Shown one piece after another: positions 1 to 5,223 of a stretch of 5,841 nucleotides of DNA. Source of the DNA: an uncultured Chthoniobacterales bacterium (GTDB lineage Bacteria > Verrucomicrobiota > Verrucomicrobiia > Chthoniobacterales > UBA10450). Each line of letters opens with the position of its first letter. Within the stretch, counting starts at the first letter, position 1. Position numbers and translations under genes: made by a program. Location of the stretch: the NCBI GenBank assembly GCA_955652255.1, contig CATPAW010000176.1:1-5841 (forward strand), given 5' to 3'. The notes below the pieces were generated by a model. That model did no database searches, was not told the DNA's origin, and saw only the letters and a list, made by a program, of their open reading frames with translations.

Positions 1-353
1 GCGTGATGCTCGGTATGACTCAAACTAATCCAGACCGCGCGGACACCGCGTTCGCTAGCGAGCGCTTTCGCAGATCCGTCGAGCACAACAAACGGCGCGC
101 CGCTTTCTCTCTTGCGCACATCGATGTCGCGCCAACCCATCGCTTTCCCGATGCCGGTGCCGAAGGCTTTCGAGACCGCTTCTTTGGCGGCGAAACGTGC
201 AGCCAGATGGCGCGCCGGGAATTTCATCGACATGGAATATTCAATTTCGCCCTCGGTAAATACGCGATGAAGAAATCGGTCGCCAAACCGATCCACTGAA
301 TGCTGAATGCGCGCGCATTCAACCAGATCAACACCGATACCGAGCACGCTCAT
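1..353 (-). CDS. acpS: Holo-[acyl-carrier-protein] synthase AcpS, 3' end missing
   Basis: AcpS transfers the 4'-phosphopantetheine arm of coenzyme A to the conserved serine of apo-acyl carrier protein in the cytoplasm, activating it for fatty acid synthesis. 117 complete codons are visible; a few C-terminal residues lie beyond the left edge, judging from the family's usual 120-130 residues. The N-terminus reads MSVLGIGVDLVECARI, with the metal-binding Asp at residue 9. The second signature, RFAAKEAVSKAFGTGIGK (residues 53-70), carries the catalytic/metal Glu at 58, and a Ser-His-Thr motif follows at 112-114. The start codon overlaps the pdxJ stop as ATGA (353-350), so the gene is probably translationally coupled to pdxJ. 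The pdxJ-acpS pair is common in bacteria. Nothing looks broken, and the assignment is secure. Confidence 0.95.
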   Translation of the reverse strand, partial: MSVLGIGVDLVECARIQHSVDRFGDRFLHRVFTEGEIEYSMSMKFPARHLAARFAAKEAVSKAFGTGIGKAMGWRDIDVRKRESGAPFVVLDGSAKALASERGVRAVWISLSHTEHH

Positions 354-1099
354 CCGTTGTAATTTTCCATGGCGGCGAGCATTTCTTTCACCGCTGCTTC
401 GAGGCCGACCGACATCGCGCGCGAAATGATCGAATGCCCGATGTTCAGTTCGGTTAGATACGGAATTGTGTGAACGAGCGCGATGTTGGTGTAGTTGATG
501 CCGTGTCCGGCGTTAACCTGCATTTTCAATTCGGAGGCGCATTTCGCCGCGGCTTGCAGATTTTGCAGTTCTTGCTTCTCGATTTTCTCGGAAAACGCGT
601 TGGCCAACTTGCCGGTGTGAAGCTCGACCATTTCCACACCGAGTTCACCCGCGGCATCGATTTGCTCCAAAGTAGGATCGACAAACAGACTCACGCGAAT
701 GCCGGCGGCCTGCAGCCGCTTGATTGTGGCCTCGAGTTCTTTGCGCTGCGCAATCACATCGAGACCTCCCTCGGTCGTGACTTCTTCGCGTTTTTCCGGG
801 ACGAGACAGGCTTCATCGGGCACGATGCGCAGGGCAACATCGACAATCTCGGGCGTGTTGCCCATTTCGAGATTCAACTTCGTGATGATGTTCTCGCGAA
901 GGCGTTCAATGTCGCGGTTTTGAATGTGGCGGCGATCCGACCGCAGATGCGCAACGATCCCTTTCGCACCAGCGCGCTCACACACCGCCGCCGCTGCGAT
1001 CGGATCGGGCTCGGCGTTCTTCGATTCCGGCATCGTGCCGTAACGCGCCTGCCGCAATGTCGCGACGTGATCGATATTAACTCCCAATCGCAATTCCAT
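350..1099 (-). CDS. pdxJ: Pyridoxine 5'-phosphate synthase PdxJ
   Basis: PdxJ condenses 1-deoxy-D-xylulose 5-phosphate with 3-amino-2-oxopropyl phosphate to form pyridoxine 5'-phosphate, the ring-closing step of the DXP-dependent vitamin B6 pathway. It is a cytoplasmic TIM-barrel enzyme. From the chosen start the protein is 249 residues, close to the family norm. It opens with MELRLGVNIDHVATLRQAR, the family hallmark with Asn8, Asp10 and His11. It continues with HLRSDRRHI (51-59), NLEMG with Glu78 (76-80), NAGHG with His199 (196-200) and NIGHSIISRAM (219-229). The reading frame is open upstream to a GTG at 1156, directly after a TAA, but the extra 19 residues are not part of the family, so the ATG at 1099 is preferred. 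Its Shine-Dalgarno is weak: only CGGGA abuts the ATG. The stop overlaps the acpS start, which indicates an operon. It is transcribed divergently from the hydroxylase gene. Confidence 0.96.
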   Translation of the reverse strand: MELRLGVNIDHVATLRQARYGTMPESKNAEPDPIAAAAVCERAGAKGIVAHLRSDRRHIQNRDIERLRENIITKLNLEMGNTPEIVDVALRIVPDEACLVPEKREEVTTEGGLDVIAQRKELEATIKRLQAAGIRVSLFVDPTLEQIDAAGELGVEMVELHTGKLANAFSEKIEKQELQNLQAAAKCASELKMQVNAGHGINYTNIALVHTIPYLTELNIGHSIISRAMSVGLEAAVKEMLAAMENYNG

Positions 1100-1204
1100 T
1101 CCCGGGCCAATAGGAGCAAGAGTCCGACGCGGAGCAAGCACGAAGGTGCCGCACACTTATGATTTGACGGCGAGCAGAAAAAATAACATCCGATTGAAAA
1201 GGAG
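1100..1204. promoter_or_regulatory. Divergent intergenic region between pdxJ and the hydroxylase gene
   Basis: This 105-base stretch must hold the promoters of both the minus-strand pdxJ-acpS pair and the plus-strand hydroxylase gene, unless pdxJ starts at the upstream GTG (1156), in which case it shrinks to 48 bases. For the plus strand, TTGACG at 1164-1169 resembles a -35 box, but the best -10 candidate, TAACAT at 1184-1189, sits only 14 bases away, so no promoter is assigned. No clear operator palindrome was seen. The role is inferred from gene orientation only. Confidence 0.4.
1200..1204 (+). promoter_or_regulatory. AGGAG Shine-Dalgarno-like site abutting the annotated hydroxylase start
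   Basis: AGGAG runs directly into the ATG at 1205 with no spacer, which is too close for efficient initiation there. In-frame alternatives are TTG at 1220 (15 bases after the site) and ATG at 1229 (24 bases after). The site therefore casts doubt on the first ATG without clearly choosing a replacement. Confidence 0.3.
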
Positions 1205-2089
1205 ATGTCGATCTTTCAATTGTTTGAAATGAAGTCTGTTCTCACACCGCTCATCGTCTTTGCAACTCTCGTGCTGTTGTTCGCACTGGAGCGGCTGTTC
1301 CCGCTGCGAAAGAGTACGCGGGCGCTGGTCGGACGTTTGCTGGTGAATTTTGCGATTTCGGCCCTGGCGTTTCTTGTCGCCGCGCTGCTGGTGCGACCGA
1401 CAGCACAGGCGACGTTGCATTGGACGAATGTCAAGACTTTTGGCGTGGTCCATCTTGTGCCGCTGCCAGCGCCGTTCGAGTTCGCGCTCAGCTTTCTCCT
1501 GATGGACCTCGCCTTTTATTATTGGCACATCGCCAATCACCGCGTCCCGTTCCTCTGGCGTTTTCACAACGTCCATCATATCGATCCTGATCTCGATGTT
1601 TCCACCGGCTTCCGGTTTCACTTCGGCGAAGTCGCAATGTCGACCGCTTTTCGCATCGTCCAAGTGAGCCTGATCGGTCTCTCCGGTTGGACCTTTGCTG
1701 TTTACGAAGTGGTTTTTCAGGCGAACACGCTCTTTCACCACAGCAATCTGCGGCTGCCGATCCGCTTCGAGCGGTGGTTAAACAAAGTGCTTGTGACCCC
1801 GCGCATGCACGGCATCCATCACTCGCAGGTCCAGCGCGAGAACAATTCAAATTACGGCGTCGTGTTTCCGTGGTGGGACCGGTTTCATTGGACGCTTGGT
1901 CTCAACATCGCACAAGCGGAGATCGCAATCGGGATCGCAGGCTACTCACAGCCCGACGACAACCAGCTGCGAAATGCGTTGCTCATGCCTTTCCGCAAGC
2001 AACGCGATTATTGGCGGCGGGCAGATGGTACAATCGTGAAACGAACCGACTCGCCGTCGCGGCAGCCGCCATCCTATCTGGCCGAATGA
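1205..2089 (+). CDS. Membrane-bound sterol desaturase/fatty acid hydroxylase superfamily protein
   Basis: This is an integral membrane di-iron oxygenase of the fatty acid hydroxylase/sterol desaturase superfamily. These enzymes use O2 to hydroxylate or desaturate lipids such as fatty acids, sterols or carotenoids. The 294-residue protein shows the histidine clusters that bind the two irons: HIANH at 108-112, HNVHH at 121-125, HH at 178-179 and HGIHH at 202-206. Hydrophobic stretches at about 13-28, 46-64, 92-107 and 148-170 are likely membrane segments, with the His boxes facing the cytoplasm as is usual in the family. The tail after about residue 240 is polar. The start is uncertain: AGGAG lies directly against this ATG, and in-frame TTG 1220 or ATG 1229 would remove 5 or 8 residues. 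No operon partner shares its strand nearby, so the substrate cannot be inferred. It ends five bases from the oppositely oriented transglutaminase-like gene. Confidence 0.88.
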   Translation: MSIFQLFEMKSVLTPLIVFATLVLLFALERLFPLRKSTRALVGRLLVNFAISALAFLVAALLVRPTAQATLHWTNVKTFGVVHLVPLPAPFEFALSFLLMDLAFYYWHIANHRVPFLWRFHNVHHIDPDLDVSTGFRFHFGEVAMSTAFRIVQVSLIGLSGWTFAVYEVVFQANTLFHHSNLRLPIRFERWLNKVLVTPRMHGIHHSQVQRENNSNYGVVFPWWDRFHWTLGLNIAQAEIAIGIAGYSQPDDNQLRNALLMPFRKQRDYWRRADGTIVKRTDSPSRQPPSYLAE

Positions 2090-2094
2090 GCGTT

Positions 2095-3039
2095 TCAGCT
2101 TCCGATGCGCCGGAATGAAAACGTGGTCTCGGGTTTTACCACCTCGCCGTTCATCTCGAGCAAGGGGTAGGCGAGAAAATTGATCGGACCGCTCGCCGGT
2201 GCAGGATCGACAACAAGGTCGCGGCCTTTTGTCAGCTCGAAACGGTTGGCCGGATTATGACCGAAGTAGTAGTCCGCGAGCTTCGGATTCTTCCACGCTT
2301 CACTGATGTCCACTGGCACCCAACTTCCATCGGCGAAAAATTCCGCCCAGCAATGATAGCCCTCGATGGCGCCCGCATTCTTATCGGCGGGAATGGTGGC
2401 GCCGATGGCGAAGCGGGCCGGAATACCGACGCTGCGCGCCAGCGCGATGAAGTAGGCGTGAAAATCGGAGCAGTTGCCGGTGCGCGCATCACATGCGTAG
2501 ACGGCATCGCCACGACCCCAACCAGTGCCTGACTTATCGTAACGCATTCGTCGCACAACGTGATCGTACAACGCCTTCGCGCGCTCGAGATCCGCCGTCT
2601 TTCCTGCGGTCGCACCGAGCGCGAGCGTTTTGAATGTCTCGTTCACCGGCACCAGTTTTTCCGGGCGAAGATAACGAGAAGTGTCTTCGCCGCTGGCGGA
2701 GTAAGCGGCTTTTTCGCGCCGCACGACCCGATATCGCAGTTCGATCGTCTTGCCGCTATCTGCCGATTGCGGATGCAGCACACAGATGTCGTTGCCGTAA
2801 TCGCGGTCCTGCACTTTTTCCCATTTGATCGGGATGCTCAGTTCCTCCGCCGTCACGGTCTGAAAAGCATCGGTCTTCGCCAGCGGTATCCACACACGAG
2901 CGTCGCCTTTGATCTCCGGCAGTTTAACCCGATAAACGAACTCGAACTGATCGGAGCCTTTGATAATGCCAGGCTCGCTGGCGGCGTCCGTCGCGAGCAC
3001 GCCAGCCAACATAAAAATGGTGCCTATCAGCAAGCGCAT
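2095..3039 (-). CDS. Secreted transglutaminase-like (Cys-His-Asp) domain protein
   Basis: This 314-residue protein begins with a Sec-type signal peptide (hydrophobic core about residues 3-16, likely cleavage near ATDAAS, 16-21), so it acts outside the cytoplasm. Residues about 30-110 look like a beta-rich N-terminal domain (QFEFVYRVKLP, LRYRVVRREK). A transglutaminase-like/papain-fold core follows. Its catalytic triad is visible as Cys190 in TGNCSDFH, His229 in GYHCWAEF and Asp244 in VPVDISEAW. Bacterial members of this superfamily are more often peptidases or peptide-bond-cleaving enzymes than protein cross-linkers, so the reaction is left open. AGAGGA, five bases before the ATG, fixes the start. 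It lies 36 bases downstream of the small secreted protein gene on the same strand and is probably co-transcribed with it. The triad is complete and nothing appears truncated. The fold assignment is firm; the substrate is unknown. Confidence 0.88.
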   Translation of the reverse strand: MRLLIGTIFMLAGVLATDAASEPGIIKGSDQFEFVYRVKLPEIKGDARVWIPLAKTDAFQTVTAEELSIPIKWEKVQDRDYGNDICVLHPQSADSGKTIELRYRVVRREKAAYSASGEDTSRYLRPEKLVPVNETFKTLALGATAGKTADLERAKALYDHVVRRMRYDKSGTGWGRGDAVYACDARTGNCSDFHAYFIALARSVGIPARFAIGATIPADKNAGAIEGYHCWAEFFADGSWVPVDISEAWKNPKLADYYFGHNPANRFELTKGRDLVVDPAPASGPINFLAYPLLEMNGEVVKPETTFSFRRIGS

Positions 3040-3044
3040 GACAA

Positions 3045-3050
3045 TCCTCT
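3045..3050 (-). promoter_or_regulatory. Ribosome binding site of the transglutaminase-like gene
   Basis: On the minus strand AGAGGA stands five bases upstream of the ATG at 3039, an ordinary Shine-Dalgarno spacing. It supports that start and the signal peptide that follows it. Confidence 0.7.
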
Positions 3051-3075
3051 GCCGCTGATCGCGATTATTCGTCCG

Positions 3076-3564
3076 TCAGCTGCTTGCCGGAACCTTTTTC
3101 CACTTCCCGTTTTCTTCTTTCCAGTTGTAGAGCGGTTTTCCATCGACCTTATGGACGGTAGTCTCTGTCACTTTCATTTTTCCCGGCTCACCGGTCAGAA
3201 AGAAATCGATGTCATAGGTCTTGCCGTCGGTCGCTTTCAAATCGACGCAGGCGAAATATTTTCCGCCGCCGAGATCGGACAGCCGGTCATCGTGAACTCT
3301 TATTAGATCCAGAGCCAGATAGTTGCCCTCGTGCTTCACGTGGAACTTTCCGTCGCTGGCCTTTTTCGTTTCGGCCTCGATGTTTTTCTTAATCCCGGCC
3401 GAAATATCAGCCGTGCTCACGCGCTTCTGCTCCTCCTTCCCTTTCTCCGGATGCTCTTTGGATTCCGCTTTTTTGGGATGTTCTGGATGCTCCGCCGCTC
3501 TGACGGGCAGTGCTGGTGTCAGAAACAAAGCAACCGCTGCTGCAAGGACGATTCGTGTAAACAT
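3076..3564 (-). CDS. Small secreted Lys/Glu/His-rich protein of unknown function
   Basis: I do not recognise this family. From the ATG at 3564 it encodes 162 residues beginning with a clear signal peptide (hydrophobic core about 4-19, likely cleavage in VRAAEH, 21-26). The mature protein starts with a charged low-complexity linker, about residues 25-48, in which EHPEHPKK and SKEHPEKGKEEQK repeat an EHP motif three times. A compact domain of about 110 residues follows, with YLALDLIRVHDDRLSDLGGG (82-101), KYFACVDLKA, a YDIDFFL strand (117-123) and a C-terminal PLYNWKEENGKWKKV. The frame is open back to 3660, but the signal peptide, the GGAGGA site and an upstream promoter-like pair all favour 3564. 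It has a single cysteine (Cys106), so no internal disulphide. It precedes the transglutaminase-like gene by 36 bases. It could be a periplasmic binding or structural protein, or a partner of that enzyme; this is inference only. Confidence 0.8.
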   Translation of the reverse strand: MFTRIVLAAAVALFLTPALPVRAAEHPEHPKKAESKEHPEKGKEEQKRVSTADISAGIKKNIEAETKKASDGKFHVKHEGNYLALDLIRVHDDRLSDLGGGKYFACVDLKATDGKTYDIDFFLTGEPGKMKVTETTVHKVDGKPLYNWKEENGKWKKVPASS

Positions 3565-3574
3565 AGAGATTAAT

Positions 3575-3580
3575 TCCTCC
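3575..3580 (-). promoter_or_regulatory. Strong ribosome binding site of the small secreted protein
   Basis: AAGGAGGA on the minus strand is close to a perfect anti-16S match, with its GGAGGA core ten bases upstream of the ATG at 3564. It decides this start over the open upstream frame and suggests high expression of the secreted protein. Confidence 0.7.
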
Positions 3581-3601
3581 TTCTTATATTTCGCCCTGCT
3601 C

Positions 3602-3630
3602 ATCATTCTCTGCATGTTTCTGTACGTCAA
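3602..3630 (-). promoter_or_regulatory. Candidate sigma-70-type promoter for the secreted protein/transglutaminase pair
   Basis: Reading the minus strand, TTGACG (3630-3625, five of six to the -35 consensus) is followed by exactly 17 bases and then AATGAT (3607-3602, four of six to the -10 consensus). Transcription would begin near 3595, leaving a leader of about 30 bases that contains the Shine-Dalgarno site. It sits in the 103-base gap after the TVP38-family gene, so the two downstream genes could be transcribed independently. The prediction is by eye and assumes E. coli-like consensus boxes. Confidence 0.4.
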
Positions 3631-3667
3631 CGCCGAAACGATTGTCGATTGTTCCGACATTCCGAGC

Positions 3668-4345
3668 TCAGCGCGCGAGATTTTTCAACGCATTTCGCGC
3701 GAGGCGGCTAATGATGATTGTGCCGGCGACAGTCGCGGCCAATCCGATGCCAAGCAGAAGATAGTGCCCAGTGCTCGACGGCGACTCGGCGCCAAGAGTC
3801 GCCTTTCCAACGGCACCGAGATAAGCATAGAGGAGCGCGCCCGGCAGCATCCCGGTCGCCGATACCAGTGCGTACTGCCAAAACGGAATCGCGGTGATGC
3901 CGTAGAAATAGTTGCTGATGTTGAACGGAATGAGCGGATTTAAACGGAGCAAGCCGACGATCTTCCAGCCATTCTCGCCGATCGCCTGGTCGATGGCCTG
4001 AAATCGAGGATTTGATTTCGCGAATTTTTGAACGCCGTCGCGGACAAGATAACGCGCAACGAGAAACGCTAATGCCGCGCCAAGCGTCGCGCCGCTCAAC
4101 GCCACTGCGGTTCCGCCGATGACACCGAAAATAAGTCCCGCCGCCACCGTGAAAATCCAACCAGGAAATAACAAGACGGTCGCGATCGCGTAGGCGCCGA
4201 TGAAAACAGCCACGCCCGCCGGACCAAGTTGCTCCACCCAGTTCGCCAACGCTCGCATCCAGCCACGCACCGGGAACGCCGCAGCGACGGCTGAAAAAGC
4301 GATAAGCACCAGCGCGAACACAATTGGCTTGCCATATTTTTTCAT
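3668..4345 (-). CDS. TVP38/TMEM64 family (VTT/SNARE-associated domain) inner-membrane protein
   Basis: This 225-residue polytopic membrane protein belongs to the TVP38/TMEM64 branch of the DedA/VTT superfamily, whose members are linked to lipid scrambling or membrane transport; the exact substrate is usually unknown. Hydrophobic segments lie at about 8-24, 44-62, 64-80, 82-98, 153-178 and 194-214. The family core is visible as LLFPGW (58-63), GLIFGVIGG (70-78), GATLGAALAFLVARYL (85-100), the signature GWKIVGLLRLNPLIPFNIS (126-144) with NYFYGIT after it, and GMLPG (165-169). An in-frame TGA two codons upstream makes 4345 the first possible start; no clear Shine-Dalgarno precedes it. It is divergent from the glycosyltransferase gene across 67 bases and is followed on its strand, after 103 bases, by the secreted-protein gene. 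Genes of this family are often found near rSAM/selenodomain-type clusters, which suggests a link to the genes on its right. Confidence 0.88.
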   Translation of the reverse strand: MKKYGKPIVFALVLIAFSAVAAAFPVRGWMRALANWVEQLGPAGVAVFIGAYAIATVLLFPGWIFTVAAGLIFGVIGGTAVALSGATLGAALAFLVARYLVRDGVQKFAKSNPRFQAIDQAIGENGWKIVGLLRLNPLIPFNISNYFYGITAIPFWQYALVSATGMLPGALLYAYLGAVGKATLGAESPSSTGHYLLLGIGLAATVAGTIIISRLARNALKNLAR

Positions 4346-4412
4346 GCATCAGTTCTGTCGACGATATCGCTCGTGCGAATGCTGCATTGATGCGAGAAAA
4401 ATCGTAGTCTAA
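4346..4412. promoter_or_regulatory. Short divergent regulatory region between the TVP38 and glycosyltransferase genes
   Basis: These 67 bases must carry the start signals of both divergent genes, which favours joint control. Two small perfect palindromes are present: CGATATCG at 4362-4369 and AATGCTGCATT (5-base arms around one T) at 4378-4388. A direct repeat TGCGA occurs at 4374-4378 and 4391-4395. Any of these could be an operator half, but they are short enough to occur by chance, and no convincing -35/-10 pair was found on either strand. Neither gene has a strong Shine-Dalgarno. Confidence 0.4.
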
Positions 4413-5156
4413 ATGGCTGTGCGTGTCTCCATCATCGTCCCCGTGCTGAATGAAGCCGCGATCATTCGCAGCTTTCTCGAGCATTTACACGTTGCCGCGC
4501 CGGACGCCGAGATCATCGTGGTCGATGGCGGAAGCAAGGATGAAACTTTCGAGCTTTGCGGCAACTTGGCCGATCACGTCATCGAGAGCGTCCCCGGGCG
4601 CGCACGGCAAATGAATGCCGGAGCGCAGATCGCGCGCGGCGAAATCCTGTGGTTCCTTCACGCCGACTCACATATTGCCGAAAATTCGCTGGCGGCGATT
4701 GAAACTGCGCTCAGCAATCCGTCTGTTGTTGGCGGTTGCTTTCGCTTACAGATCGTTCCGACGCGCTGGATCTACCGCATCCGGGATGCTGTCGGCGATC
4801 TTTGCGTGAATCGGTTCCATATTGCATTGGGCGATCGCGGATTATTCTGTGGCAGGGAAAATTTCCGCGCGATCCGTGGCTACCCCCATCAGCCGTTGCT
4901 AGAAGACGCGGACTTTTATCGTAAACTGCGCGTCCTGGGCCGAGTCCGGCAGATTCCCATTAAGATTCAGACGAGTGCGCGGCACTACGAAGCGCTCGGA
5001 CCGTTGCGCACCAGCCTTTTCTACCTGCTGATCATGACGCTTTATTTAGTGCACATACCGATGTCGATCTTGGAGCGGATGGTCGGTTGGTTTGCCTCAC
5101 GTAAGGCCTGCGTGCGACAGCGCGCAAAGGTATCCCCCGCACCCTCCTATCCATGA
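4413..5156 (+). CDS. Family 2 glycosyltransferase, rSAM/selenodomain-associated transferase 2 type (TIGR04283-like)
   Basis: This 247-residue protein is a GT-A fold family 2 glycosyltransferase that would transfer a sugar from a nucleotide donor. It shows VSIIVPVLNEA (5-15), the donor-binding EIIVVDGGS (33-41), GRARQMNAGA (62-71), LHADS (82-86, the DXD-equivalent), GDRGLF (140-145), EDADFYRKL (164-172, catalytic acid region) and TSAR (187-190). RARQMNAG, GDxGLF and TSAR together are characteristic of the subgroup named for co-occurrence with radical SAM/selenodomain proteins and related to MftF. A hydrophobic C-terminal segment (about 203-220) may anchor it to the membrane. TAA directly before the ATG makes this the first possible start; the Shine-Dalgarno is weak. 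The ArsS-type radical SAM gene follows 67 bases downstream on the same strand, so the two are probably co-transcribed and act on one product. The acceptor is unknown. The subgroup call rests on recalled motifs. Confidence 0.87.
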   Translation: MAVRVSIIVPVLNEAAIIRSFLEHLHVAAPDAEIIVVDGGSKDETFELCGNLADHVIESVPGRARQMNAGAQIARGEILWFLHADSHIAENSLAAIETALSNPSVVGGCFRLQIVPTRWIYRIRDAVGDLCVNRFHIALGDRGLFCGRENFRAIRGYPHQPLLEDADFYRKLRVLGRVRQIPIKIQTSARHYEALGPLRTSLFYLLIMTLYLVHIPMSILERMVGWFASRKACVRQRAKVSPAPSYP

Positions 5157-5210
5157 CACAATCGAGCCATCTTGGTTTCGCTGCTATTTTTTCACATCCT
5201 GCGATAACAT

Positions 5211-5215
5211 GGAGG
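5211..5215 (+). promoter_or_regulatory. Ribosome binding site of arsS
   Basis: GGAGG stands eight bases before the ATG at 5224, and an in-frame TAA at 5218-5220 rules out any earlier start. It is the best Shine-Dalgarno among the plus-strand genes here. Confidence 0.75.
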
Positions 5216-5223
5216 CTTAAAGC

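Noticed and set aside
3..299. A 98-codon plus-strand open frame at the left edge
   Set aside because: It lies entirely antisense to acpS, whose motifs are unmistakable on the minus strand.
470..1162. A 230-codon plus-strand open frame across pdxJ
   Set aside because: It is antisense to a clear pdxJ, has no recognisable domain and is explained by the codon bias of the real gene.
1164..1189. TTGACG and TAACAT as a promoter for the hydroxylase gene
   Set aside because: The 14-base spacing is too short for a normal sigma-70 promoter, and no better -10 box lies at 16-18 bases.
1157..1850. Minus-strand open frames opposite the hydroxylase gene
   Set aside because: Their translations are rich in Arg, Gln and Cys without hydrophobic or motif structure, while the plus-strand frame has every His box.
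2560..3306. A 248-codon plus-strand open frame spanning the transglutaminase-like gene and the gap beside it
   Set aside because: It crosses two well-supported minus-strand genes and shows no domain or ribosome binding site.
3323..3943. A 206-codon plus-strand open frame with a hydrophobic middle
   Set aside because: It is antisense to the signal peptide of the secreted protein and to the TVP38 gene; its hydrophobic part is a mirror of the Lys/Glu-rich codons opposite.
3708..4484. A 258-codon minus-strand open frame overlapping the TVP38 gene and the glycosyltransferase start
   Set aside because: It is an out-of-frame shadow of the TVP38 gene, full of Arg and His with no family signature.
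5164..5192. Possible terminator hairpin between the glycosyltransferase and arsS (GAGCCA, 3-base loop, TGGTTT, then a run of six T at 5187-5192)
   Set aside because: The stem has two G-U pairs and the T run starts eight bases after it, so it is a weak and probably chance structure.
5209..5220. A three-codon minigene ATG GAG GCT TAA overlapping the arsS ribosome binding site
   Set aside because: It has no Shine-Dalgarno of its own and is more simply the GGAGG site preceded by a chance ATG.
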